A stretch of DNA of 60,477 nucleotides, taken from an uncultured Candidatus Saccharibacteria bacterium. GTDB taxonomy: Bacteria > Patescibacteriota > Saccharimonadia > Saccharimonadales > Saccharimonadaceae. The notes beneath the pieces were generated by a model, which saw only the letters and a program-made list of their open reading frames with translations, searched no databases and had not been told where the DNA came from. Position numbers and translations under genes: made by a program. Each line of letters opens with the position of its first letter. Positions within the stretch are counted from its first letter, which is position 1. This document shows positions 25,315 through 33,408 of the stretch, piece after piece. The stretch covers positions 1-60,477 of the forward strand of contig CALKRM010000009.1 of assembly GCA_937989565.1 (NCBI GenBank). Reading direction: 5' to 3'.

Positions 25315-25473
25315 CTACGCTGTTTCGTCAAGCTCTTCCAGTTCCAGACTTAATTTCGTAGCCGAACTTGGGCTAGATCCTTTCACGTGTTGCAATACAT
25401 AAGTCAATGCCGACATATCGTCTCGACTCAATACGCCTTCGGTAAGTCCGTGAATATCTTTTTCTTCAGCCAT
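25315..25473 (-). CDS. Small acidic hypothetical protein
   Basis: 52 residues from an ATG with AAGGAAT upstream. It starts AEEKDIHGLTEGVLSRDDM and ends LSLELEELDETA. It is acidic, helical and without cysteines. I do not recognise it. It lies in the argS-pyrG gap on the same strand, has a clear start and stop, and codon use like its neighbours. Confidence 0.6.
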   Translation of the reverse strand: MAEEKDIHGLTEGVLSRDDMSALTYVLQHVKGSSPSSATKLSLELEELDETA

Positions 25474-25526
25474 TTTATTCCTTTTTGTTTTAATTTTTTA
25501 TACAGTGAAATGATATCACATTATTT

Positions 25527-27110
25527 TTATTTTGTCAATATAGACCTAATTAGACCAAAGAATAACGGGTGTGAACGAAACGGTCGTGACTTAAATTCTG
25601 GATGTGCTTGCGTTGCTACAAAATATCGATGGTTTGGCGCCTCAACAAACTCTACTAACTTACCATCCGGTGAAGTCCCAGAGATAATCAAGCCTCCTCG
25701 TTCAATTTCTTGAATAAACTTTTGATTCACTTCATATCGATGACGATGACGTTCAACTACTTCAGCTGCATCGTATGTCTTGGAAATAACGGAGCCCGGC
25801 TTTAGGTTGGCTACATAATCTCCAAGACGCATAGTCCCCCCTGTAGACTCTTTGCCTTGCTGCCCATCCATAATATACACTACGTTGTTATCAGAATCAG
25901 CGCCGAATTCTTCGCTATTAGCGTTTGCCAAGCCTCCCAAACGTGCCGCGGCAATAACTGCAACCTGCATTCCCAAACAAATACCCAAATATGGTTTATC
26001 TTTCATTAAGCAATACTTTGCAGCAGCAATCTTACCTTCTACACCACGAGATCCAAATCCCCCCGGAACAACAATAGCATCAACACCGTCAAAATCTGCT
26101 TCATTTGCAGTCTCAGCATTAATCCATTTTATAGATATCTCACTTTTATTTGCCCAAGCCGCAGACTTAAGTGCCTCTGTTACAGATAAATATGTGTCGG
26201 AATTGTCTATATATTTAGCAACCAAACCTACCGTAACACGTTTAGCATACTCTGACGTATCTCGTTTGGCTAAATGTTGCCAACGTCGTAAATCTGGCTC
26301 AACCGAATTATTAGTAAATTCGCCAAGTAGCTTGCCTAAGTCGCGGTACACCGTTAATGGAACTTCATATACAGTATCGACATTTGGCATCATCACGATT
26401 CCTTCGTTGCGAATACCAGACGAAATAGAAATTTTCTCGCCAATACTACGCGGCGGTTTATCGTGACCTTCCGTACGAACCGCCACAACATCGGGCATAA
26501 TTCCAAAACCACGCAAATCAGCCAAGGCGTTTTGAGCAGGTTTTGTCTTATATTCATGCGACGCCTCTAAGAACGGTACATATACGACATGAACAAATAG
26601 ACAATTTTCACGACCAACGTCTAAGGCGAATCCTCGAATAGCCTCAATAAAACTGAGTCCTTCGTAGTCACCGACCGTGCCGCCGATCTCTACGATATGA
26701 ACATCACCTTCAGCAGCCAGATGAATAGCCTTCTTAATAGAATTAGTTAAATGAGGGACCATTTGTACTGTTTGACCGCCAAATTTACCAGCTCTCTCAT
26801 CCGCAATCAAATCACGCAATAATCGGCCGGATAATGTCGCATTTTTTTGCGTTAATTCCAAATCCAAAAAACGCTCATAATGACCCAAATCTAAGTCAGT
26901 CTCAGCACCATCTTTTGTTACAAAGCATTCGCCATGCTCTTTTGGGTTCAATAGTCCAGCATCAACATTCAAATATGGATCACATTTTTGAACCGAAACA
27001 GAAACGCCCTTAGCTTGAAGGACAGCACCAATACTAGCAGCAGTAATCCCCTTGCCCACACCAGACAATACACCACCCGTAACAAATATATATTTGCGCG
27101 GTGACGACAT
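25527..27110 (-). CDS. pyrG: CTP synthase
   Basis: Makes CTP from UTP, ATP and glutamine. 527 residues from the ATG at 27110. The N-terminal synthetase domain starts KYIFVTGGVLSGVGKGITAA (P-loop) and continues with VQKCDPYLNVDAG and EHGECFVTKDGAETDLDLGHYERF. The C-terminal class I glutamine amidotransferase has PGGFGSRG, the nucleophile in KPYLGICLGMQ and the final catalytic His-x-Glu in QAHPEFKSR. It has no ribosome site of its own. The stop of the small Cys-x2-Cys protein lies one base before its ATG, so translation is probably coupled. Confidence 0.97.
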   Translation of the reverse strand: MSSPRKYIFVTGGVLSGVGKGITAASIGAVLQAKGVSVSVQKCDPYLNVDAGLLNPKEHGECFVTKDGAETDLDLGHYERFLDLELTQKNATLSGRLLRDLIADERAGKFGGQTVQMVPHLTNSIKKAIHLAAEGDVHIVEIGGTVGDYEGLSFIEAIRGFALDVGRENCLFVHVVYVPFLEASHEYKTKPAQNALADLRGFGIMPDVVAVRTEGHDKPPRSIGEKISISSGIRNEGIVMMPNVDTVYEVPLTVYRDLGKLLGEFTNNSVEPDLRRWQHLAKRDTSEYAKRVTVGLVAKYIDNSDTYLSVTEALKSAAWANKSEISIKWINAETANEADFDGVDAIVVPGGFGSRGVEGKIAAAKYCLMKDKPYLGICLGMQVAVIAAARLGGLANANSEEFGADSDNNVVYIMDGQQGKESTGGTMRLGDYVANLKPGSVISKTYDAAEVVERHRHRYEVNQKFIQEIERGGLIISGTSPDGKLVEFVEAPNHRYFVATQAHPEFKSRPFRSHPLFFGLIRSILTK

Positions 27111-27111
27111 A

Positions 27112-27285
27112 TTATTCGCAACCGTCACAAATAGTCAGACTTGCTGGGTCAACTGGTGCCGCAACAGTACCGTTCGACTTCGCCTGGTCATCAGCCGCTT
27201 CTTGCGCCGCCTTAAGAGCTGCATCAATGGCACTCAATTTTTCTTCCAAAGTCATGTCATCAGTAATAATTTGACTCGCGTTCAT
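27112..27285 (-). CDS. 57-residue protein ending in Cys-x2-Cys-Glu; candidate detached reducing tail of NrdA
   Basis: Starts at the ATG at 27285 (GGGG nine bases upstream; an ATG two codons earlier has worse spacing). Residues 12-35 form an acidic amphipathic helix (TLEEKLSAIDAALKAAQEAA). A flexible Asn/Gly/Pro stretch follows, then the end VDPASLTICDGCE. A C-terminal C-x2-C one residue from the end, after a flexible linker, is how class I NrdA proteins normally finish, and NrdA in this window lacks it. The promoter carries two NrdR-like boxes. It lies between the nrd genes and pyrG, one base before pyrG. That it works as a trans-acting tail is inference; another redox or metal-binding role is possible. 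Confidence 0.8.
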   Translation of the reverse strand: MNASQIITDDMTLEEKLSAIDAALKAAQEAADDQAKSNGTVAAPVDPASLTICDGCE

Positions 27286-27295
27286 TTTCATTTTC

Positions 27296-27350
27296 CCCTA
27301 TATTTAGTAGTTACTTAACTAATTTTACGCTAGATATAGTGCTTATGCAA
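27296..27350 (-). promoter_or_regulatory. Promoter with tandem NrdR-like boxes before the Cys-x2-Cys gene and pyrG
   Basis: Minus strand: -35 TTGCAT (27345-27350), 17-base spacer, -10 TAAAAT (27322-27327). The spacer contains a box that reads CGCTAGATATAGTG on the plus strand (27328-27341), close to the NrdR palindrome. A weaker box CCCTATATTTAGTA lies at 27296-27309, its centre 32 bases away, the helical spacing typical of NrdR box pairs. The nrdA promoter has the same layout. Confidence 0.7.
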
Positions 27351-27738
27351 TAAAATGCAGCCAATTGCCCGTTGTAGTTTTTTCATCAAGTTCGCCAATT
27401 GGCGCAACGTATATTTGCGGATTTTGGCAACGCGGCATAAAATCAGCCAACTTCTCTTTATAAGCCGCCATTGCCGCCTCTTTCTCAGATTCTGGAAGTT
27501 CGGTCACGTTAGTTTTTAAGAAAACTGCTCGCTTTTTATCATCCCAAACCACAAATTCCGCCTTACCGTTTCGAAACGCATTTTCTGAATGGCGCGCAGT
27601 CGGCTCTGATATCCAAATTATAGAATTACCAAAACGCGCAAAATGCAGCGGCGTTACCAGAGGCGTTCTATTAACATTCACCGTCGCCAACGCACCAACT
27701 TCAACTGTATCTAATATTTCTTTCGCTAATTCGTTCAT
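27343..27738 (-). CDS. Pyridoxamine-5'-phosphate-oxidase-like (split-barrel FMN-binding) protein
   Basis: 131 residues. The split-barrel core is visible: GALATVNVNRTPLVTPLHF (strands 1-2) and SIIWISEPTARHSENAFRNG (strands plus the FMN-phosphate-type region). Related small proteins bind FMN, F420 or heme and reduce diverse substrates; the substrate here is unknown. I chose the ATG at 27738, with GGGAG eight bases upstream. A start at 27753 overlapping the nrdB stop (TAATG) would add five residues. It follows nrdB in the same operon. Confidence 0.8.
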   Translation of the reverse strand: MNELAKEILDTVEVGALATVNVNRTPLVTPLHFARFGNSIIWISEPTARHSENAFRNGKAEFVVWDDKKRAVFLKTNVTELPESEKEAAMAAYKEKLADFMPRCQNPQIYVAPIGELDEKTTTGNWLHFIA

Positions 27739-27752
27739 ATCATCAACTCCCA

Positions 27753-28730
27753 TTACTTCGTGGTATTAACTTCGTAACTAGTGTTTGTGCTTTCAAAGAA
27801 ATTCACCAATTCCAGTGTGTCGTTAGCAGCCGCCATCCATTTGGCTGGGTTCGGAACGTTATATTCAGGTTCAAAACCTAGCTCTTGCAAGCGTCGGTCG
27901 GTCATATGCATAACATACTGGTTGACATAATCAGCGTTCAATCCCAAAATTCCCTTTGGCAACATATCCTTATTGTAAGCCTTCTCAAGTTCTACCGCCT
28001 GCAGAATCAAGCCACGGATTTCCTCGGCGAATTCCTGTGTTTGCAATTCTGGGTTCTCGTCCAAAATTGTCAAAAGTAGATTGATACCAAACGTCAAATG
28101 AAGATTTTCATCGCGAGTAATCCAGTCCAGTAGTGAGCCAACATTGCGCAACAAATTACGCTGACGGAAGCTCATGCCAACCATAAAGCCTGAGTAAAAC
28201 CAAATTCCCTCAAGCACGATGTTATACGCCACCAAAGACCTAACAAAGTCCTTCTTGCCTTCCAGTGAATAAATATCCAAATTCGGATCAAGCATCACGT
28301 CCAAATGCTTATTCTGGAAGTCAGCCTTGTCGGCCAACGACTTTTTACCAAATCCCGCAGCGTAAATTTCCTCGCGGTCAAACGGAAATGTCTCAATAAT
28401 GTATTCAAATGTCATGAAGTGATTGGCTTCTTCCCACATCTGTTTTGACAAATATAGTTGAGCTTCCGCCGCATTCACATATGGATAAATACCGAACGCC
28501 AATGATTTATTGATCAATAACTCGTTTGGATTCAAATAGCTAATAACCGTTTTCAATGCGTGCTTTTCGTCGTCTGACAATTTTTCAAAATCCGCCAAAT
28601 CCTGCACTAATTGAACTTCATTTGGAAACCACGTGTTAGCCACTGCTTGATTATAAAGATCATACGCCCAAGGGTAACGAATTGGGTGAAGTGATAATCC
28701 ATCACGTAATCCTGAACCTAAAATTCCCAT
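27753..28730 (-). CDS. nrdB: Ribonucleotide reductase beta subunit, class Ic type (Phe at the radical-tyrosine site)
   Basis: 325 residues, ferritin-like fold that supplies the oxidising equivalent to NrdA. Metal ligands: Glu70, Glu101, His104, Glu174, Glu208, His211, with the same intervals as E. coli NrdB (84/115/118/204/238/241). Residue 108, where E. coli has the radical Tyr122, is Phe, and the first ligand is Glu instead of Asp. Both changes are the hallmarks of the Chlamydia enzyme, which uses a Mn(IV)/Fe(III) centre instead of a tyrosyl radical. AGGAGG precedes the ATG and nrdA ends 14 bases upstream. Confidence 0.95.
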   Translation of the reverse strand: MGILGSGLRDGLSLHPIRYPWAYDLYNQAVANTWFPNEVQLVQDLADFEKLSDDEKHALKTVISYLNPNELLINKSLAFGIYPYVNAAEAQLYLSKQMWEEANHFMTFEYIIETFPFDREEIYAAGFGKKSLADKADFQNKHLDVMLDPNLDIYSLEGKKDFVRSLVAYNIVLEGIWFYSGFMVGMSFRQRNLLRNVGSLLDWITRDENLHLTFGINLLLTILDENPELQTQEFAEEIRGLILQAVELEKAYNKDMLPKGILGLNADYVNQYVMHMTDRRLQELGFEPEYNVPNPAKWMAAANDTLELVNFFESTNTSYEVNTTK

Positions 28731-28744
28731 CTTAATTTCCTCCT

Positions 28745-31147
28745 TTATTTATTAATTTTCGCAAATCCAAATCCGCGCACTTTACTATTTGTGCGGACTT
28801 TTTGTTCTGCAATTTTATCAACTGAAACTGTCGTCTGCTCCGACTGATGACGCGGCTTAACGTGTAGATAATATGTCGTTTTCAAGCCACGTTTCCACGC
28901 TTCCGAATAAATCTTCACATATTCATCAATGTCTCGCGTCTCCAGATACATATTTCGAGAAATCGCCTGATCGACCCACTTCTGAGCCCTAGCTGCCACT
29001 TCAATAAACGCATACGGACTGAGCTGGAAGCTTGTTTTATAAACATCCTTGATGTTTTGCGGAATGCTATCAATATCTTGAATATCGCCTTGCGCTGCAA
29101 AAATCTCATCCTTCAAATTGTCCCACAATCTAAGTTTCTTCAAATCGCGAACTAAATTATGGTTCACTTCCAAAAACTTACCATTCAAAGTTGAACGACT
29201 AAAGATCTGTGCGAATTGCGGATCAATTCCAGGAGTCGTTCCCGCCACGTGACCAATATTAGCCGTCGGCGCAATTGCCATAAGAGTCGCATTTCGCATT
29301 CCCTTCTTCACCTTCTTTCGCAAACCATCCCAGTCCAGTCGCGTCTTTTGGTCTATTTTCACCTTCACGCCGCGATCTTTCGACAATTTATCAACCGTAT
29401 CAATCGGAAGAATTCCCTTGCTCCAGCCGCTGCCCGCAAATGTTGGATAGCTGCCCAATTTCTTCGCCAAGTCAGCCGACTGGTCGATGGCGTGGTAGCT
29501 AATAAACTCCGTCAATTGATCAACCAAATCATACGCTTCTTTCGATTCGTAACAATAGCCCAACTTTTCCAGCACGTCAGAAAGACCCATAATCCCGAGG
29601 CCAATCGCTCGAGTTTGTTGATTTGAATGCATCGCTTCTGGAATTGGCGTTTGAGTAATGTCGCACAAATTGTCCAATTGTCGCACCGCTGCACGGGCCG
29701 CTTCTTTCAATCTATTCCAATCCCAAGTCTTATCCTCACCGAGGAATGCCGACAAATTGATACTCACCAAGTTACACGTCGCAATATTATTTTTATCCTG
29801 CGGTAATGTAATTTCCGTACACAAGTTACTGAGGTGAATTGTGCCCGTATTGTTATTTAACGCTCGCACGTTAATCGTGTCTTTCCAAGTCAGCCACGGA
29901 TGTGATGTCGCCTGCAAACTGGTCAAAATGCGCTTAAATTGCTGACGAGCTGGAACTTTATCAAACGCACGCAATTTCCCAGCCTCCGCCATCTTGATAT
30001 ATTCTTTATATCGCGCCGAAAACGCCTCGCCATATAATTCCGTCAAATCTGAAGTTTCTGCTGGATCAAACAAATACCAATCTTGGTCTTTTTCTACTCG
30101 CTTCATAAATTCGTCAGAGATAAATACTGCGGTATTTGCAAATCTAGTTCTTAGATATGGATCGCCAGAGTTTTGACGAAGATCGACAAATTGATCAAAA
30201 TTCAGATGCCAGTTTTCCATATAAATTGCAGCCGCACCAGCCTTTTTACCCTTACGAGAAACCGCAAAAAGCGCCGTATCAATCATCTTCATGAATGGAA
30301 TTGGACCAGTCGATTCAGTGTTGGTGGTTTTAACTGGACTACCTGCCGCACGTAACTTTGTAAAGCCAATACCAATTCCGCCCGTACCTTTAGCAATCCA
30401 CATTGTGTCGCGAACAGCCTTAGCAATTGACTCCATATCATCATCGACATTAAGCAAGAAACAGTTACTGAGCTGCGGAAAAGAACCGCCAGCGTTAACT
30501 CGCGTTGAGCCGCCTGGGACGTACTCCAAATTGCTCATGTGATTATAAAACTCAATCGCTGCAGTCGTTGGGTCAGATTCGTTATAGCTAAGTCCCATAG
30601 CGATACGCATGTGCGTAAACTGAGGTGTTTCAATTGGCGAGCCGTTTTGCTTGCGAAGAGCATAACGATTTTTATTGGTCACCACGCCCAAATATTTACT
30701 CAAATCATCACGCGCTGGATCAAGTTCCGCCGCCAGTTTTTTCAAGTCAAATCGACCGTCAGCCATGCGCTTATCCAACAATCCTTCTTTTACCGCTGCC
30801 TTAACAAACTTCGGAAATTCGCGCGCATGAAGCTTTTTCAATTCTTCCGCCGTCTCATAATCGCCCAAAATCTGCTTATAGACAGTTTTCAGTAATAATC
30901 GTGCCGCGATTTTATCGTAATCTGGATCGTCTTTAACGTTTTGGAGTACCGTTTGAATGACCGCCTCGTCCAATTGCTCGGTTGTAATTCCATCAAATAA
31001 TGTCAATTGTAATTCAGTCGCCACCTGAACAACCTTAGAAATTTGGTCCGGCAAACCTTCACACGCTTTTAAAATAGCCGTATTAATTTTATTAGCATCA
31101 AACGGTTCTTTTGTTCCGTCGCGTTTGACTACGTTAATTTCTTTCAC
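28745..31147 (-). CDS. nrdA: Ribonucleotide reductase alpha subunit, lacking the C-terminal redox cysteines
   Basis: 800 residues, reduces ribonucleotides to deoxyribonucleotides. N-terminal ATP-cone (VVKRDGTKEPFDANKI). Active-site cysteines are present: Cys229 in QLSNCFLL, the thiyl Cys in HLSNLCTEI and its partner in ATCNLVSINL. The radical-path tyrosine pair is in TTYYLHVKPRH. The 40 residues after that contain no Cys and end RGFGFAKINK, so the C-x2-C arm that re-reduces the active site is missing. The stop is followed at once by the nrdB ribosome site, so it is not a simple frameshift. The start is a GTG at 31147 with GGAGG four bases upstream. An out-of-frame ATG-TGA overlaps it. Confidence 0.96.
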   Translation of the reverse strand: MKEINVVKRDGTKEPFDANKINTAILKACEGLPDQISKVVQVATELQLTLFDGITTEQLDEAVIQTVLQNVKDDPDYDKIAARLLLKTVYKQILGDYETAEELKKLHAREFPKFVKAAVKEGLLDKRMADGRFDLKKLAAELDPARDDLSKYLGVVTNKNRYALRKQNGSPIETPQFTHMRIAMGLSYNESDPTTAAIEFYNHMSNLEYVPGGSTRVNAGGSFPQLSNCFLLNVDDDMESIAKAVRDTMWIAKGTGGIGIGFTKLRAAGSPVKTTNTESTGPIPFMKMIDTALFAVSRKGKKAGAAAIYMENWHLNFDQFVDLRQNSGDPYLRTRFANTAVFISDEFMKRVEKDQDWYLFDPAETSDLTELYGEAFSARYKEYIKMAEAGKLRAFDKVPARQQFKRILTSLQATSHPWLTWKDTINVRALNNNTGTIHLSNLCTEITLPQDKNNIATCNLVSINLSAFLGEDKTWDWNRLKEAARAAVRQLDNLCDITQTPIPEAMHSNQQTRAIGLGIMGLSDVLEKLGYCYESKEAYDLVDQLTEFISYHAIDQSADLAKKLGSYPTFAGSGWSKGILPIDTVDKLSKDRGVKVKIDQKTRLDWDGLRKKVKKGMRNATLMAIAPTANIGHVAGTTPGIDPQFAQIFSRSTLNGKFLEVNHNLVRDLKKLRLWDNLKDEIFAAQGDIQDIDSIPQNIKDVYKTSFQLSPYAFIEVAARAQKWVDQAISRNMYLETRDIDEYVKIYSEAWKRGLKTTYYLHVKPRHQSEQTTVSVDKIAEQKVRTNSKVRGFGFAKINK

Positions 31148-31170
31148 ATACCCTCCTTAATTTTCCCCTC

Positions 31171-31203
31171 TTAAAAACAAACCACCAACACCTCATCTGG
31201 TGG
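31171..31203 (-). promoter_or_regulatory. Terminator-like hairpin in the nrdA leader (possible attenuator)
   Basis: In the transcript CCACCA (from 31203) pairs with TGGTGG (to 31182) across a ten-base loop and is followed by TTTGTTTTT. This looks like a weak intrinsic terminator inside the nrdA leader, between the promoter and the GTG start. Confidence 0.45.
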
Positions 31204-31244
31204 CCTGTCTTCGTAGCTTGTGTTTTTTTGTTTATTTATGGGCT

Positions 31245-31300
31245 CGCTATATATATAGCGTACAATAATAACTATAGCCGCTATATCTAGTGTTTTGCAA
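31245..31300 (-). promoter_or_regulatory. nrdA promoter with two NrdR-like boxes
   Basis: Boxes CGCTATATATATAGCG (31245-31260, perfect palindrome) and CGCTATATCTAGTG (31279-31292), centres about 33 bases apart. Minus-strand -35 TTGCAA (31295-31300) and -10 TATAGT (31271-31276) flank the second box, which lies in the 18-base spacer. NrdR is the ATP/dATP-sensing repressor of nrd genes and binds such paired boxes. The rest of the gap (31301-31411) shows nothing further. Confidence 0.75.
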
Positions 31301-31411
31301 GCTATTTAGTAAAAATTACAACCTATTTATTTCACGACCAGATGAGCCGCCCCTGTCTACGATTTTTCAACAAAACAATCTATAAAACTACCGAAATAAA
31401 ATAGCCTATTT

Positions 31412-31445
31412 TAGATCTAGCGTTATTCTAGTTTTAGAATATAAT
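31412..31445 (+). promoter_or_regulatory. Likely control region of the DpnII-like operon
   Basis: TAGATCTA (31412-31419) contains the GATC target of the system. ATTCTAGTTTTAGAAT (31425-31440) is a perfect 6+4+6 inverted repeat that runs into a TATAAT -10 (31440-31445). An HTH fused to the methylase could bind here to limit expression. Confidence 0.5.
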
Positions 31446-31470
31446 AATAAGTAGAATAAAGCGAGGTAAA

Positions 31471-32535
31471 ATGGATTATATTTCGGCAAAAGAAACGGCT
31501 GTAAAATGGGCTATTTCTCAAAGGAGAGTAGCTGCTCTATGTTCTGAAGGACGAGTTATTGGTGCTGTATTCGCCGGGAATACATGGATAATTCCACATA
31601 ATGCCATTAAGCCACTAGACGCTCGGACAAAAGAAGCGTCATTAACCAGCACCAGAGCAAAACCTTTCTTAAAATGGGCTGGAGGTAAAGGACAATTACT
31701 CAAGGAGATCGAACAATATTACCCATTCTCCAAAGACACTACTATTACAAAATACGCAGAACCGTTTGTTGGTGGTGGCGCGGTTCTTTTTGATATTTTG
31801 AATAAGTTCAAACTTCAGGAAGTCTATATTAGCGACATCAATGCCGAACTAATAAACACATATACTGTCATCCGTGACGACATTGACGCACTATTAGGAG
31901 TCTTAAGACACTTTGAGAATAATTATTTAGCATTAGACAACGATGATCGCAAAGAAGTCTATCTAGCCAAGCGCGCACGTTTTAACGAACTTAAGTCCAA
32001 AAAAGAAAACAGAATTGAGCTAGCTGCCTTAATGATATTCCTTAATAAAACCTGCTTTAACGGCTTATATCGTGTAAATCGTAAGGGTGAGTATAACGTA
32101 CCGATGGGTGCGTACAAAAAACCGATTATTTGCAACGAGCATAATTTAAAGATAGTATCCAAAAAACTACAAAACGTAAATATAGTATGCGGTGATTACA
32201 AGAAATCCGGCGACTTCATAGATAACAAAACGTTTGTCTATTTCGATCCGCCATATCGTCCACTAACTCCGACCGCAAGCTTCACTTCCTACACAGAAGG
32301 TATGTTTGACGATAAAAACCAATTAGAACTTGCGAAATTCATTCAAGAACTAGACAAAAAAGGCGCCAAGATAGTCGCAAGTAATTCCGATCCGAAGAAC
32401 ACTAACAAAGATGACAACTTCTTCGATAAAGCTTACGCAAAACAGAATATAAGGCGCGTATCCGCAACGCGTATGATAAATCGAAATAGCGACAAACGCG
32501 GAAAAATTAACGAATTATTAATATCAAACTTTTAA
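31471..32535 (+). CDS. GATC-type adenine methyltransferase (Dam/M.DpnII family) with N-terminal HTH
   Basis: 354 residues. The first 50 look like a MerR/excisionase-type DNA-binding HTH (YISAKETAVKWAISQRRVAALCSEGRV, W-x-IPHNAIKPLD). The rest is a D12-class N6-adenine methylase: KPFLKWAGGKGQLL (AdoMet motif I), the FVGGGAV block and the catalytic FDPPYRPL (about residue 255). GAGGTAAA precedes the ATG. It is followed by the matching nuclease gene, so it should protect GATC sites. The HTH probably controls the operon. Confidence 0.92.
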   Translation: MDYISAKETAVKWAISQRRVAALCSEGRVIGAVFAGNTWIIPHNAIKPLDARTKEASLTSTRAKPFLKWAGGKGQLLKEIEQYYPFSKDTTITKYAEPFVGGGAVLFDILNKFKLQEVYISDINAELINTYTVIRDDIDALLGVLRHFENNYLALDNDDRKEVYLAKRARFNELKSKKENRIELAALMIFLNKTCFNGLYRVNRKGEYNVPMGAYKKPIICNEHNLKIVSKKLQNVNIVCGDYKKSGDFIDNKTFVYFDPPYRPLTPTASFTSYTEGMFDDKNQLELAKFIQELDKKGAKIVASNSDPKNTNKDDNFFDKAYAKQNIRRVSATRMINRNSDKRGKINELLISNF

Positions 32536-32548
32536 AGAGAGGAACAAA

Positions 32549-33403
32549 ATGAAAAGGAATTTTAATGAATGGCTAGGGGGATTTCGAGAAAGCATTGCCG
32601 ACTATGGCTACTATATCGACTTTCCAAAGATTTATAAAAACGTAGATGCTATCAAGATAGAACTAAATATCTTGAACACGCTTGTCGGCTCACAGAATAT
32701 AGAGCAAGAGTTCGACAATCTTATCGCGAAATATCCAGAAACATTAAAATGTATTCCTATCTTGCTAGCGATTCGTTCTAACGAGATTTATGCTATAGAT
32801 GAAGACGGTGAATATAACTATAACTTCAGTAAAATGAATTATTCCGCCGAACAATATAAAATCTTTATGCGAAAGACTGGTCTATTCGACCTTATCACGA
32901 ATCATATTATCAACAACTTAGTAGATTATGCTACTGGTATAGAAACCGGACTAGATTCCAACGGTCGCAAGAACCGCGGCGGTCATTTAATGGAAAATCT
33001 CGTAGAAGGATTTATCCAGAAAGCTGGCTACGTCAAAGACAAAGACTATTTCAAGGAAATGAACCTTAGTAAAATTGAGAATAAGTGGCGCATTGATCTT
33101 TCTGCCATTTCCAACCAAGGCAGTACCGAAAAACGTTTTGATTTTGTAATTAAAACCAATAATAGCATCTATGGAATCGAGACTAATTTTTATGGTAGTC
33201 GTGGCTCCAAGCTTAACGAGACGGCTCGTAGCTATAAAACGCTTGCACTTGAAGCTAAGATGATAGATGGCTTTAAATTCGTATGGTTTACCGATGGAAA
33301 AGGCTGGAATAGTGCTAGAAACAACCTAAAAGAAACATTTGATATATTGGATGACATTTATAATATCAACGACCTTGAAAGCGGTGTGATAGAGAGATTT
33401 TAG
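32549..33403 (+). CDS. DpnII-like type II restriction endonuclease
   Basis: 284 residues. N-terminal FNEWLGGFRESIADYGYYID and LNILNTLVGS, then LKCIPILLAIR, match the DpnII/MboI family, which cuts unmethylated GATC. The likely catalytic core is RFDFVIKTNNSIYGIETNFYG (Asp then Glu-Thr-Asn around residue 220), a variant PD-(D/E)xK site. GAGAGGAAC upstream is a good ribosome site and the methylase ends 13 bases before. Confidence 0.92.
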   Translation: MKRNFNEWLGGFRESIADYGYYIDFPKIYKNVDAIKIELNILNTLVGSQNIEQEFDNLIAKYPETLKCIPILLAIRSNEIYAIDEDGEYNYNFSKMNYSAEQYKIFMRKTGLFDLITNHIINNLVDYATGIETGLDSNGRKNRGGHLMENLVEGFIQKAGYVKDKDYFKEMNLSKIENKWRIDLSAISNQGSTEKRFDFVIKTNNSIYGIETNFYGSRGSKLNETARSYKTLALEAKMIDGFKFVWFTDGKGWNSARNNLKETFDILDDIYNINDLESGVIERF

Positions 33404-33408
33404 TTTAT

